From Legionella sp. (GTDB lineage Bacteria; Pseudomonadota; Gammaproteobacteria; Legionellales; Legionellaceae): a DNA stretch of 38,975 nt. The position numbers and the translations under genes are program-made. Each line of letters starts with the position of its first letter. Position 1 is the first letter of the stretch. Positions 17,327-27,677 of the stretch are shown piece by piece. Below the pieces are notes generated by a model. The model did no database searches and was not told where the DNA came from. It saw only the letters and a list, made by a program, of their open reading frames with translations. The stretch is from contig PKDH01000054.1 in assembly GCA_002863045.1 (NCBI GenBank), forward strand, positions 1 through 38,975, given 5' to 3'.

Positions 17327-18288
17327 TAAAGTACCCCAGCTTTGAGTAAGTCATGTAAATGGACTACGCCGATAGGCTTGTGATTAGCATTCACGATGAC
17401 CAAAGCGCTGATATTGTGGCGTTGCATCAAAGCCAGGGCATCGGCTGCTAACATATGGGGTGTACCTGTTTTACAATGTTTGGTCATCACACTTGCAACG
17501 GTCGTAGTGTGTAGGTCATATCGTTTGGTAAGCGTGCGTCGAATATCGCCATCTGTAAATACGCCCGTTAAAAACCCAGCTTTATCAACCACACAAGTCA
17601 TGCCTAATTTTTTCTGGGTTACCTCGATTAACACATCCTTTAAAAGCGTATCTTCTAGCACGCATGGCAACTCCTGTTCTTTGTGACACAAATCATCAAT
17701 GGTTAATAGTAGACGCCGGCCCAGTGCGCCGCCTGGATGCGAGAGCGCAAAATCTTTGGCGCTAAATTCACGCGCTTGCAGTAACGCTATAGCCAGGGCA
17801 TCGCCCATAACCAGCGCGGTGGTCGTGCTGGTCGTTGGCGCTAAACCAAGCGGGCAGGCTTCTTTGGTGATATGAACATCTAAATGAATGGTACAGGCCT
17901 TGGCCAGTGGCGAATTAATATCACCGGTTAGGGCAATAACAGGTAGTTGTAAGCGTTTAAATAAGGGTAAAAGTACTAAAATTTCTTGGGTGAAACCTGA
18001 ATAAGACAAAGCAATGACAATATCGCTGGCGGTAATCATACCCAGGTCACCATGGCTGGCTTCTCCTGGATGCATAAAAAAAGCAGGTGTGCCGGTGCTT
18101 GCCAACGTTGCAGCAATTTTATTGGCAATATGACCTGATTTACCCATGCCCGTGACCACCACCCGACCTTGGCATTGCAATAGCAATTGACATGCATCGG
18201 TAAAGCTTTGGTTAATACGAGTAGCCAATTGCGCAACGGCCTGGGCTTCATTTTCAATTACACTGATACCAAGCTTGCAAAAGTCCAT
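17326..18288 (-). CDS. kdsD: Arabinose-5-phosphate isomerase KdsD
   Basis: Converts ribulose-5-phosphate to arabinose-5-phosphate, the first step of Kdo synthesis. 320 residues from the chosen start: an SIS domain (GMGKSGHIANKIAATLASTG near residue 47; HPGEASHGDLGM) followed by two CBS domains ending in 'GVVHLHDLLKAGVL'. The open frame extends to 18372, but the added N-terminus is unlike the family; MDFCKLGISVIE aligns with the E. coli start region, so the ATG at 18288 is preferred. A GTG at 18300 is the other option; neither has a clear Shine-Dalgarno sequence. It is the first gene of the minus-strand run. The gene yrbG, which sits upstream in E. coli, is absent here. Confidence 0.96.
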   Translation of the reverse strand: MDFCKLGISVIENEAQAVAQLATRINQSFTDACQLLLQCQGRVVVTGMGKSGHIANKIAATLASTGTPAFFMHPGEASHGDLGMITASDIVIALSYSGFTQEILVLLPLFKRLQLPVIALTGDINSPLAKACTIHLDVHITKEACPLGLAPTTSTTTALVMGDALAIALLQAREFSAKDFALSHPGGALGRRLLLTIDDLCHKEQELPCVLEDTLLKDVLIEVTQKKLGMTCVVDKAGFLTGVFTDGDIRRTLTKRYDLHTTTVASVMTKHCKTGTPHMLAADALALMQRHNISALVIVNANHKPIGVVHLHDLLKAGVL

Positions 18289-18385
18289 ACTATGTGACAC
18301 GAGGTTAATAAAAAGGAAGTGATTGACCTTAGCATAAATAATTACTATTTTGTAGTAATCATCGCCCGCCAATTGGCTAACTAAT

Positions 18386-18610
18386 ATGTCTTATCTATTC
18401 ATTAAAATAATCAAACAACTCATCATTTGTGCAGGAATTATCATGCTCTTAACGCATTGCCAGCACCAATCAACCGCTCGCTCTGCCTGCTTAATGCCAC
18501 CTAAAACCTGTGGGCTCACAGGCTTTACCTCGCAGTGCTTATATCAGCAACAAGGTTTTAATATGGGATTAGCAGATGATGTTGCCTACTTTGGTACAAC
18601 CTACCGATAA
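18386..18610 (+). CDS. Possible small Cys-rich lipoprotein
   Basis: 74 residues: a basic N-terminus (two to three Lys), a hydrophobic stretch (about residues 12-22), then LLTHC. Cys25 could be a lipidation site, although His at -1 is not a standard lipobox residue. Three more cysteines follow (35, 42, 51) in the short exported part. It has no recognisable Shine-Dalgarno sequence. A weak stem with a following T-run lies at its stop codon. Family unknown. It may be a real exported peptide or a remnant; it stands alone between kdsD and the orphan genes. Confidence 0.4.
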   Translation: MSYLFIKIIKQLIICAGIIMLLTHCQHQSTARSACLMPPKTCGLTGFTSQCLYQQQGFNMGLADDVAYFGTTYR

Positions 18611-18636
18611 GCAGGCAAACGTAGGTATCTATTTTT
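18600..18636 (+). terminator. Weak stem-loop with T-run
   Basis: CCTAC (18600-18604) can pair with GTAGG (18621-18625) across a 16-base loop, and a T-rich stretch (TATCTATTTTT) follows. The stem is short and the loop long, so this is a tentative terminator for the small ORF that ends at 18610. Confidence 0.25.
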
Positions 18637-19393
18637 AACCATTAACTGTGCTAGGTGTAGCAGACGCTGGCTGGTTTTCTATCGAAGATACATTAGATTT
18701 AGGTAAGATTATGCTATAAAAAGTCTGTCCGTTACGTGAAAAACTTTCCACCTTTCCTTGATAAGAATAATTTTTATTCTGAGGTTGTTGAGTATTTGAA
18801 TTTTTTAACTCATCCAGAGATAAAGTTTTCTCTTCACTTTTCACCACACCCAAGATGTTTTGCTCGTCTTGAAGTGATGTAATGGCATTATTAAGATTTT
18901 TATATTTGTTAACCATAATAATGTCGTGGATAATAAGAAGTGCAACTGAGGCGACTACTGTGACGGTAAGTAGTGAAAGGGTAAGCGGTGAAGAAAAAAG
19001 AGCTGCTAAAAACGCGCAAAAAACAGCAGTTAATAGCGTTAAAACAATAAGTTTTGACATTTTTTTTGCAGTATAATATGTGTTTACCCTCGATTTATGT
19101 AAACCATTGATTGATTGTTCAATTTCGAAAAATCGCGTGTGTTGATTTTCTAAAAAGTTACGTAATTCTTTATTTTCTAATAGATTGCATAAAGATTGAT
19201 GAGAAATGGTATGGGCATTATGATGTACATCTTTAAGTACTTTTTCTAATTCATTCAAAAACTCAGGTGTCATACGAAAGTTGGGAGCGTTTATTATGGC
19301 ATCAGTTAATTGCTCTAATTTTTGACGTTCTGGTGTATCTGACTTGATAGGCAAAGGGTTTTGTGGCTCGATGGCACTGAATTGAACTGACAT
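18635..19393 (-). CDS. Orphan protein with central transmembrane hairpin
   Basis: 252 residues, not recognised. Residues 20-110 are helical and charged. Two membrane segments (about 115-133 and 137-158) are separated by a short Ser-Ser-Pro turn. A helix of about 25 residues follows, then a Ser/Asn/Gln-rich low-complexity tail. Good ribosome-binding site (GGAGAG, six to seven bases before the ATG). It lies downstream of, and on the same strand as, a second protein of the same layout. There is no signal peptide, so both ends probably face the same side of the membrane. It could be a structural membrane protein or a secreted effector that inserts into membranes; the sequence does not decide. Confidence 0.65.
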   Translation of the reverse strand: MSVQFSAIEPQNPLPIKSDTPERQKLEQLTDAIINAPNFRMTPEFLNELEKVLKDVHHNAHTISHQSLCNLLENKELRNFLENQHTRFFEIEQSINGLHKSRVNTYYTAKKMSKLIVLTLLTAVFCAFLAALFSSPLTLSLLTVTVVASVALLIIHDIIMVNKYKNLNNAITSLQDEQNILGVVKSEEKTLSLDELKNSNTQQPQNKNYSYQGKVESFSRNGQTFYSIILPKSNVSSIENQPASATPSTVNG

Positions 19394-19549
19394 AATTTAC
19401 TCTCCAAAAACAAGACAATTAATAAAATTAGTTAGCATAAAGATCAAAATCACATATGTCAACTAATTTATACTATTTGAATAATTTTTAATTAGAGTAA
19501 GTATTTTTATAACATTTAGCTTTTGCAATCAAGAAGTGTTGCCCTGCTA

Positions 19550-20368
19550 TCATTGGATAGTAGGTGCCCCACAATTTAAATCTACTGGCTTATTCTCCGG
19601 AACTCTTTCTTTTAATTCGGTAACTAAATGTCGAGCCTCGCGCCCCTGAGTAACAGCTTTGCCTACCGTACTTTGTGGGTCAACTTCCTCGTTATTATCA
19701 AGCAAAGCACGCTTTTTTAAACCCAGTTCGAAATGCATACGATTTGACGCAAACATACCAACTTTAAGCACACTAAGCTCGTTTTGTTCTTGCACTAAAT
19801 CTTTTTCATCAGAAAGGCAAAAAATATTATCAAAAATGCTTTCGAGCGTCACTTTCTGACGGTAATGATCATCTCTATGTCGAGGGTAATTTGAAGATTT
19901 GTCAACGCATATACAAAAAAAGATGCCAAGTGTTAGTGGATTAAATAAAAGTCCGGGGAATGCAACCACCAGCGCCACCGCACCAGCAATACCGGCAATG
20001 ATTAAACCACCTAATAAAACGCCAGCCAGACGCTGCTTTTTTATAGCAGTGAATTCCTGCTCAATATAGGCATATTGAGTAAGGTTATTGTTGATTTTAT
20101 CGTAATCATTATTTGTCTTAGCGTGAAACTCTGCTAATTTTTCTTTAGAAATCTCTGCCATTTTTTGATAAAAAATATCAATTTTTTGATTAAGAGCTGG
20201 CTCTGCAATATTTTGCTCAAGGCCCTCTACCACATCATAAAGCGCTAACATACGTTCATGATACAAATCATCCTCCGCATAGAGCTTTAAAACGTTTAAT
20301 TGAATTTCTGTAAAACGCTGTTTAACTACTGCAATTTTAGCATCTGGTGTTGGATTAGATTGTGTCAT
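19550..20368 (-). CDS. Orphan protein with central transmembrane hairpin
   Basis: 272 residues, not recognised. A long helical, probably coiled-coil head (residues 10-112) precedes a Gly/Ala-rich hydrophobic region (about 114-155) that most likely forms two membrane segments around a Pro/Asn turn. A charged soluble tail of about 110 residues follows. The sequence before the ATG (TAGAGTAAATAA) resembles that of the neighbouring orphan gene. It is separated from that gene by 156 AT-rich bases, in which I see no firm promoter or terminator. It is divergent from mlaF, so the 201-base gap at 20369-20569 must hold promoters for both. Confidence 0.65.
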   Translation of the reverse strand: MTQSNPTPDAKIAVVKQRFTEIQLNVLKLYAEDDLYHERMLALYDVVEGLEQNIAEPALNQKIDIFYQKMAEISKEKLAEFHAKTNNDYDKINNNLTQYAYIEQEFTAIKKQRLAGVLLGGLIIAGIAGAVALVVAFPGLLFNPLTLGIFFCICVDKSSNYPRHRDDHYRQKVTLESIFDNIFCLSDEKDLVQEQNELSVLKVGMFASNRMHFELGLKKRALLDNNEEVDPQSTVGKAVTQGREARHLVTELKERVPENKPVDLNCGAPTIQ

Positions 20369-20569
20369 TTATTTACTCTATTAAGTCAATGGATAAACAA
20401 TATACTATTATTTTAATCACTAATCAACCTTTTTGTTATATTTTTAATCTAAATATCTAATTATTGGGTATTGAAATGTTTTTACTCAAACATGATGGAA
20501 AATAGTAATTTTGGAATGAGCGCTATATACTGATATTTCATATTATTTTAAAAGTGAAAGCTTAAATTT

Positions 20570-21367
20570 ATGCAGGCCAATCAAGTAGATATAACCAATT
20601 TGAGTTTTTATCGTGAAGCGCATTGCATTTTTAATAAAGTAAGCTTACACATCAAACCCCATCAAATCACGGCCATTATGGGTCCAAGCGGTAGTGGCAA
20701 AACCACACTTTTGCAATTAATTGGCGCTCAACTTAAGCCTTGTACCGGCCAGATTCAAGTCAATGACGTTGATATCCATCAGCTCTCACGCGCTAAGCTT
20801 TATAAGATTCGCCAAAAAATGGGGCTTCTTTTTCAAAGTGGGGCCTTATTTACCCATTTATCGGTGTTTGATAATGTGGCTTTCCCGCTGTATGAACATA
20901 CCAATTTGTCGCCTCAACTAGTTAAAAATATTGTATTGATGAAGCTTCAGGCTGTGGGTTTAAGAGGAGTCGCATCGCTTATGCCATCAAGCCTATCCGG
21001 AGGTATGGCAAGGCGAGTGGCGCTGGCACGCACCATCGTCTTTGACCCAACCCTCATGATGTATGATGAGCCTTTTACCGGCCAAGACCCAATTTCAATG
21101 GGAGTTTTGGTTAAACTTATTAAAAAACTGAATCAGTTATTAGGTACAACCACCGTCATTGTTTCGCATGATGTCGCAGAAACTTGTTCAATTGCCGATT
21201 ATGTATATTTAATTGCTGAAGGTCAGGTAATTGCCGAAGGCACGCCTAGTATGCTAATGCGTTCTACAAGTCCTAAAGTTAAGCAATTTATGCATGGCGA
21301 GGCCGATGGCGCGGTACCATTTCATTATCCTGCCAAACCCTATATAAAGGATTTATTGCATGTTTAA
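20570..21367 (+). CDS. mlaF: Phospholipid transport ATP-binding protein MlaF
   Basis: ATPase of the MlaFEDB inner-membrane complex, which moves phospholipids between inner and outer membrane and so keeps the outer leaflet asymmetric. 265 residues. Walker A GPSGSGKT at 38-45, signature LSGG at 142-145 in the Mla-type context 'LSGGMARRVALART', and Walker B followed by DEPFTGQDPIS, typical of this subfamily. It is the first gene of the mla operon; the upstream gap is AT-rich and I cannot fix the promoter. The 3' end overlaps mlaE by eight bases. Confidence 0.96.
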   Translation: MQANQVDITNLSFYREAHCIFNKVSLHIKPHQITAIMGPSGSGKTTLLQLIGAQLKPCTGQIQVNDVDIHQLSRAKLYKIRQKMGLLFQSGALFTHLSVFDNVAFPLYEHTNLSPQLVKNIVLMKLQAVGLRGVASLMPSSLSGGMARRVALARTIVFDPTLMMYDEPFTGQDPISMGVLVKLIKKLNQLLGTTTVIVSHDVAETCSIADYVYLIAEGQVIAEGTPSMLMRSTSPKVKQFMHGEADGAVPFHYPAKPYIKDLLHV

Positions 21368-22142
21368 ACAGTTGGCGGCTTTGGGTGAAAGTGGCTTAAG
21401 TTTTCTTAACACAATGGGCCAGTCAGGGGTGTTTCTATTGCGCGTATTTATACGCTATCCACGTTTATCAAAGATAAATCGCGAGCTTAAAGAACAGATA
21501 TATTTTGTTGGCGTGTTGTCACTTTTAATTGTGATAACCTCCGCACTTTTTATTGGCATGGTTGTGGGTTTGCAAGGTTACCATACGCTGGTTAAATTTG
21601 GGGCAAGCAGCCAATTAGGTCAGCTTTTAGCATTAAGTATCACGCGCGAATTAGGGCCTGTTATCAGTGCACTACTTTTTGCCGGGCGGGCGGGTTCTGC
21701 AATGACAGCTGAAATAGGTTTGATGAAAGCGACCGAACAATTAGCCAGTATGGATATGATGGGTGTTGACCCATTGGGACGCGTGATTTACCCACGTTTT
21801 TTAGCCGGTTTTATCTCATTGCCGGTGTTATCGCTTATTTTTACCATGATGGCTATTTATGGTGGGTACTTAGTCGGTGTGGGCTGGCTTAAATTAGATA
21901 ATGGTAGTTTTTGGTCTAATATGCAGGCAAGTGTTGATTTTAGGTTAGATATCTTAAGTGGCATTATTAAAAGTGTGGTCTTTGCTTTTGTGGTCAGCTG
22001 GATTGCTGTTTTCCAAGGGTTTAATTGTAAACCAACTTCGCAAGGAATTAGCTATGCCACCACACAAACGGTAGTTTATGCTTCTTTGGCGATACTAGGC
22101 TTAGATTTTCTACTAACGATGATGATGATAGGAGGGTGGTAA
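21360..22142 (+). CDS. mlaE: Phospholipid transport permease MlaE
   Basis: Inner-membrane permease of the Mla complex. 260 residues with about five to six membrane segments and the family hallmarks 'ITRELGPVISALLFAGRAGSAMTAEIG' and 'ATEQLASMDMMGVDP', followed by the conserved YPRFLAG. It overlaps mlaF upstream and shares one base with the mlaD start (TAATG). Confidence 0.96.
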   Translation: MFKQLAALGESGLSFLNTMGQSGVFLLRVFIRYPRLSKINRELKEQIYFVGVLSLLIVITSALFIGMVVGLQGYHTLVKFGASSQLGQLLALSITRELGPVISALLFAGRAGSAMTAEIGLMKATEQLASMDMMGVDPLGRVIYPRFLAGFISLPVLSLIFTMMAIYGGYLVGVGWLKLDNGSFWSNMQASVDFRLDILSGIIKSVVFAFVVSWIAVFQGFNCKPTSQGISYATTQTVVYASLAILGLDFLLTMMMIGGW

Positions 22143-22615
22143 TGAGTCAAAAACAATACATGCTTAACATCAGCGTTGGTTTATTTATGGTACTAGGCTT
22201 TATCGCTTTGGCTGGGTTAATCGTCAAAGTAAGCGGTATCAACGGTGAGATGTCACCCAAAGTGTATTATGTCAAAGCGGATTTTACCGATATAGGTGGC
22301 CTTAAAGTACGCGCACCTGTAACGATTGCCGGGGTTAAGGTAGGCGAGGTAACAGCCATCACGCTTAAGCCTGAGCAGCTTAGCGCTCAAGTTACCATGG
22401 CGCTTTATCGTCACCAAGATATACCCTATGATGACACCTCAGCACGTATTTTAACCCAGGGTTTACTTGGTTCTAATTATATTAGTATCGTGCCAGGATT
22501 TAGCGATGATGCCGCGCACCCATTTCTTAAAAATGGCGATGTGATTGCTAAAACACAAGAAGCAGTTATTTTAGAAAATTTAATTGGCCAGCTGCTTTTT
22601 AATATCAAAAAATAG
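22142..22615 (+). CDS. mlaD: Mla complex substrate-binding MCE protein MlaD
   Basis: Membrane-anchored MCE-domain protein whose hexamer forms the lipid channel on top of MlaE. 157 residues: one N-terminal membrane segment (about 7-27), then a single MCE domain ('YYVKADFTDIGGLKVRAPVTIAGVKVG' with the conserved GL and VG positions), and 'LGSNYISIVPG'. Start: a GTG at 22136 is in frame, but GGAGG at 22131-22135 lies six bases before the ATG at 22142, which therefore decides the start. Confidence 0.95.
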   Translation: MSQKQYMLNISVGLFMVLGFIALAGLIVKVSGINGEMSPKVYYVKADFTDIGGLKVRAPVTIAGVKVGEVTAITLKPEQLSAQVTMALYRHQDIPYDDTSARILTQGLLGSNYISIVPGFSDDAAHPFLKNGDVIAKTQEAVILENLIGQLLFNIKK

Positions 22616-22626
22616 AGGAAATTATT

Positions 22627-23229
22627 ATGAAATTAACTAAATGGATTTTTTTGTGCGTAAGTTTATTCGTCTGTGTAACGTTGCAAGCGCAACCATCTCC
22701 TCTGCCTATACTTGAAGGCGCAGCAAATAAAATTCTTGCCACACTTGCACAACACAAAGCACAGTTAAAAAATAATCATTCAATCATTCACCAAGCCGTA
22801 AAAAGTTATCTTTTACCCATTGTCGATGTAGAGGGCATGGCGCGCTCTGTATTAGGGCGTTCTGTATGGAATCAAGCAAGTGCGGCTGAAAAACAACAAT
22901 TTATGCAAGCTTTTACACAGTTAGTGATTCGCACCTATGCAAGCCCTTTAGCTGAATATACCGATGAAAAAATAACTTTTGCTCCCATTCGTGGTAACAT
23001 CGATGGCCGTTTTATACGGGTAAATAGCACCATTGTGCGAACCCATAAAAAAGACATTCCGCTTAATTATAGTTTGGTTTATAAACAAAGTGGTTGGAAG
23101 ATATATGATTTAAACATTGAAGGTGTGAGTTTATTACAAAGTTTTAAATCACAGTTTGCCCAAGCATTAAAAAATGATGATTTGAAATCATTGATTGCTC
23201 AAATGAACAAACGCCAGGCGGCAAAATGA
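22627..23229 (+). CDS. mlaC: Phospholipid-binding periplasmic protein MlaC
   Basis: Soluble periplasmic carrier that ferries phospholipids between MlaA at the outer membrane and MlaD. 200 residues with a Sec signal peptide (about 1-21, cleavage after 'LQAQ' or nearby). Typical sequence follows: 'LLPIVDVEGMARSVLGRSVWNQAS', 'LVIRTYASPLAEY', and 'WKIYDLNIEGVSLLQSFKSQF'. GAGGA lies upstream of the ATG. The 3' end overlaps mlaB by four bases (ATGA). mlaA is not in the window. Confidence 0.95.
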   Translation: MKLTKWIFLCVSLFVCVTLQAQPSPLPILEGAANKILATLAQHKAQLKNNHSIIHQAVKSYLLPIVDVEGMARSVLGRSVWNQASAAEKQQFMQAFTQLVIRTYASPLAEYTDEKITFAPIRGNIDGRFIRVNSTIVRTHKKDIPLNYSLVYKQSGWKIYDLNIEGVSLLQSFKSQFAQALKNDDLKSLIAQMNKRQAAK

Positions 23230-23510
23230 CGCCTGCGGTTTTCTACCCAACAGCACAGCTAAGTTTTAAGACGGTCGAGCAAAATAATAAAGCATTGCAC
23301 CTGTTTTGTCGTAAGCGACAAGGCAGGCCGCTGGTATGCGATTTAAAACAGGTGACATTTTGTGACAGTGCCGGGCTGGCGTTTTTAATTCAAGTCAAAA
23401 TCTTAGCGCAACAATATCAGCAACAGGTAAGTTTTAAGCACATGAACCAATCAATATCGGCACTCGCTGATTTTTACGATTTAAACGATTTATTAAATCC
23501 ATTAATTTAA
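23226..23510 (+). CDS. mlaB: STAS-domain protein MlaB
   Basis: Small cytosolic STAS protein that binds and activates MlaF in the MlaFEDB complex. 94 residues, a typical size. The anti-sigma-factor-antagonist-like core 'VTFCDSAGLAFLIQ' carries the conserved Asp-Ser-Ala-Gly. The rest is divergent, as usual for MlaB. Position between mlaC and ibaG supports the call. The start is coupled to mlaC (ATGA). Confidence 0.9.
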   Translation: MTPAVFYPTAQLSFKTVEQNNKALHLFCRKRQGRPLVCDLKQVTFCDSAGLAFLIQVKILAQQYQQQVSFKHMNQSISALADFYDLNDLLNPLI

Positions 23511-23522
23511 TTTGAGATGTAT

Positions 23523-25784
<2,262 letters not shown>

Positions 25785-25788
25785 TGAT

Positions 25789-26820
25789 ATGAATGAATTA
25801 AATAATTGGGCTTATGCTTATGGTAAGCCTGAGTCAAGTGCTTTATTAAAAGATACGCCTGCTGATTTTAAGGTCGATGAGCAGTTAGGTTTTGAGCTAA
25901 CGGGTAGTGGTGAGCATCATTTTTTTTTAATTGAGAAAAAAAATCTCACCACTGAGATGTTGGTTAAAGAGCTTGCTCATACTTTAAATGTTGCGCCGAA
26001 ATATATTTCATATGCTGGCCTTAAAGACCGGCAAGCGATAACCACGCAATGGCTTAGTGTGCATTTGCCAGGCCAGGAAATTGCACATGCTAACGGCTTA
26101 AAAGGCAATCAGTGGCAGGTATTAACCTATAAAAAACACATCAAAAAACTTAAAATCGGTACGCTTTTAGGCAATCATTTTCAAATTATCTTAAAAAATG
26201 TCAGCGCACCTGATGCTCTCGCCGCGCGCTTAAACCTTATTAAACACCAAGGTGTACCTAATTATTTTGGCGAGCAACGCTTTGGGTATTTAGGTCAAAA
26301 CATGGTAAAAGCCAAGCAGTTATTACAAGGAGATATTAAAGTTAAAAATCCTTTTTTGCGTGGTTTGTATCTTTCAGCAGCGCGTGCTTTTTTATTCAAC
26401 CACATATTATCAGCGCGCATTAATGCAGGTAACTGGCAGCAAGCAATTCCAGGAGATGTTTTGCAGTTAAGTGGCACTCACAGCATTTTTGCGCCGCTTG
26501 ATATTGATGAAACACTTAGGCGTCGGGTAAGTGACTTAGATATTTCGCCGGTTGCCTCACTATGGGGTAAAGGGGCGCTACGCATGACAGGGCAGGCATT
26601 AGAAATACAAAGTAACGCCTTAGCGCCCTATCAAGATTGGTGTGCAGGACTCGTGAAATATCATTTAGAACATGCTTATCGTGCGTTGGTTTTACCTATA
26701 TCGACGCTAGAAGACTCATGGCTTGATGAAACGACGCTAAAACTTAATTTTTTTCTTGGTCGCGGGAGTTATGCGACCACTGTGATACGTGAGTTAGTTC
26801 AATCACCTATTAGCGCTTAA
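25789..26820 (+). CDS. truD: tRNA pseudouridine(13) synthase TruD
   Basis: Isomerises uridine 13 of tRNA-Glu to pseudouridine. 343 residues from the chosen start. Catalytic Asp80 in 'YAGLKDRQAITTQW', RNA-binding 'VPNYFGEQRFG', and the TRUD-domain features 'LSAARAFLFNHIL' and 'GSYATTVIREL' all match the family. The open frame extends back to 25762, overlapping the Nif3 gene, but the ATG at 25789 aligns with known TruD N-termini. No obvious Shine-Dalgarno sequence; only four bases separate it from the upstream stop, so coupling is likely. Confidence 0.96.
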   Translation: MNELNNWAYAYGKPESSALLKDTPADFKVDEQLGFELTGSGEHHFFLIEKKNLTTEMLVKELAHTLNVAPKYISYAGLKDRQAITTQWLSVHLPGQEIAHANGLKGNQWQVLTYKKHIKKLKIGTLLGNHFQIILKNVSAPDALAARLNLIKHQGVPNYFGEQRFGYLGQNMVKAKQLLQGDIKVKNPFLRGLYLSAARAFLFNHILSARINAGNWQQAIPGDVLQLSGTHSIFAPLDIDETLRRRVSDLDISPVASLWGKGALRMTGQALEIQSNALAPYQDWCAGLVKYHLEHAYRALVLPISTLEDSWLDETTLKLNFFLGRGSYATTVIRELVQSPISA

Positions 26821-26828
26821 AAACATGC

Positions 26829-27677
26829 ATGATGCCTATTCAAATCATATTTCGTCTGCTTCGTGTCACTCAATGGCATAAAGCAATTTTTGTGTTACTA
26901 GGCGTGCTTTATAGCGGCGCATGGGCTTTGATGCCGCAAGCTTTTATCGCAGGTGTTATTTTTTGCCTTACTGCAAGTGTGACTTATGTTTATAACGATA
27001 TAAAAGATTACACAAAAGATAGGCTTCATCCACAAAAATGTAAACGTCCCATTGCTAATAACGAAATCAGTTTCAAGCAAGCAGTGGTGGTATTAATAGG
27101 GCTATTGGGCATAAGTCTTGGGTTAGCTTATTGGTTTAACACGATTTTTTTTCTTATTGTACTTGCTTATCTAGGGCTTAATTTGGCTTACAATCACTGT
27201 TTTAAAAATGTGGTATTGCTCGATGTATCATGTATTGCCATCGGGTTTATGCTGCGAGTTTTAGCCGGCACCATTGGTATTGGTTTACCCATATCACGCT
27301 GGTTAATGCTTACAAGCATGTTGATTAGCTTATTCATTGCGTTTAGTAAAAGACGGTTGGAGAAAAATTTAAATCTAGCGCCTAACACGCGTAAAGTCTT
27401 GCAATACTACTCACAATACTCATTAAATATTGCTTTAATTAGCACGGGATTATTAACCTTTTGCGCCTATATGGCGTATGTTTGTTGTGTGCATTCTTTA
27501 TCAGGTTGGTTTAAATTAACGCTACCATTTGCTTTGTTTGGTTTGGGACGCTTTTATTACCTGACTTTGCAAACCATTACCACGCATGAACCCACCATTC
27601 TTATCGTTCAGGATAAAATCTCACAACTGAATTTATGCATATTTTTGGCGTTAACTTTGCGGGCTATCTATTCATGA
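26829..27677 (+). CDS. UbiA-family prenyltransferase, decaprenyl-phosphate phosphoribosyltransferase-like
   Basis: 282 residues with about eight to nine membrane segments. The first Asp-rich motif is N56-D57-x-x-D60-x-x-x-D64, followed by HPxKxxRPI; the second motif region has Tyr121, Lys126, Asp132 and Arg143. The short size, the 'RVTQWHKAIFVLLGVLYSG' start and 'HPQKCKRPIA' fit the subfamily that transfers phosphoribose from PRPP to a polyprenyl phosphate (Rv3806c type), rather than quinone or haem prenyltransferases. The product would be a lipid-linked ribose or arabinose donor for a surface glycan. It lies eight bases after truD and overlaps the next gene (ATGA), a GT-C enzyme that could use this donor. 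The subfamily call is from pattern recognition; the exact substrate is inferred. Confidence 0.82.
   Translation: MMPIQIIFRLLRVTQWHKAIFVLLGVLYSGAWALMPQAFIAGVIFCLTASVTYVYNDIKDYTKDRLHPQKCKRPIANNEISFKQAVVVLIGLLGISLGLAYWFNTIFFLIVLAYLGLNLAYNHCFKNVVLLDVSCIAIGFMLRVLAGTIGIGLPISRWLMLTSMLISLFIAFSKRRLEKNLNLAPNTRKVLQYYSQYSLNIALISTGLLTFCAYMAYVCCVHSLSGWFKLTLPFALFGLGRFYYLTLQTITTHEPTILIVQDKISQLNLCIFLALTLRAIYS

Noticed and set aside
20369..20569. Sigma70 promoter for the mla operon (TTGGAA at 20511 with TATACT at 20526)
   Set aside because: The spacing is only nine bases; other pairs in the gap also have wrong spacing, so no promoter could be supported.
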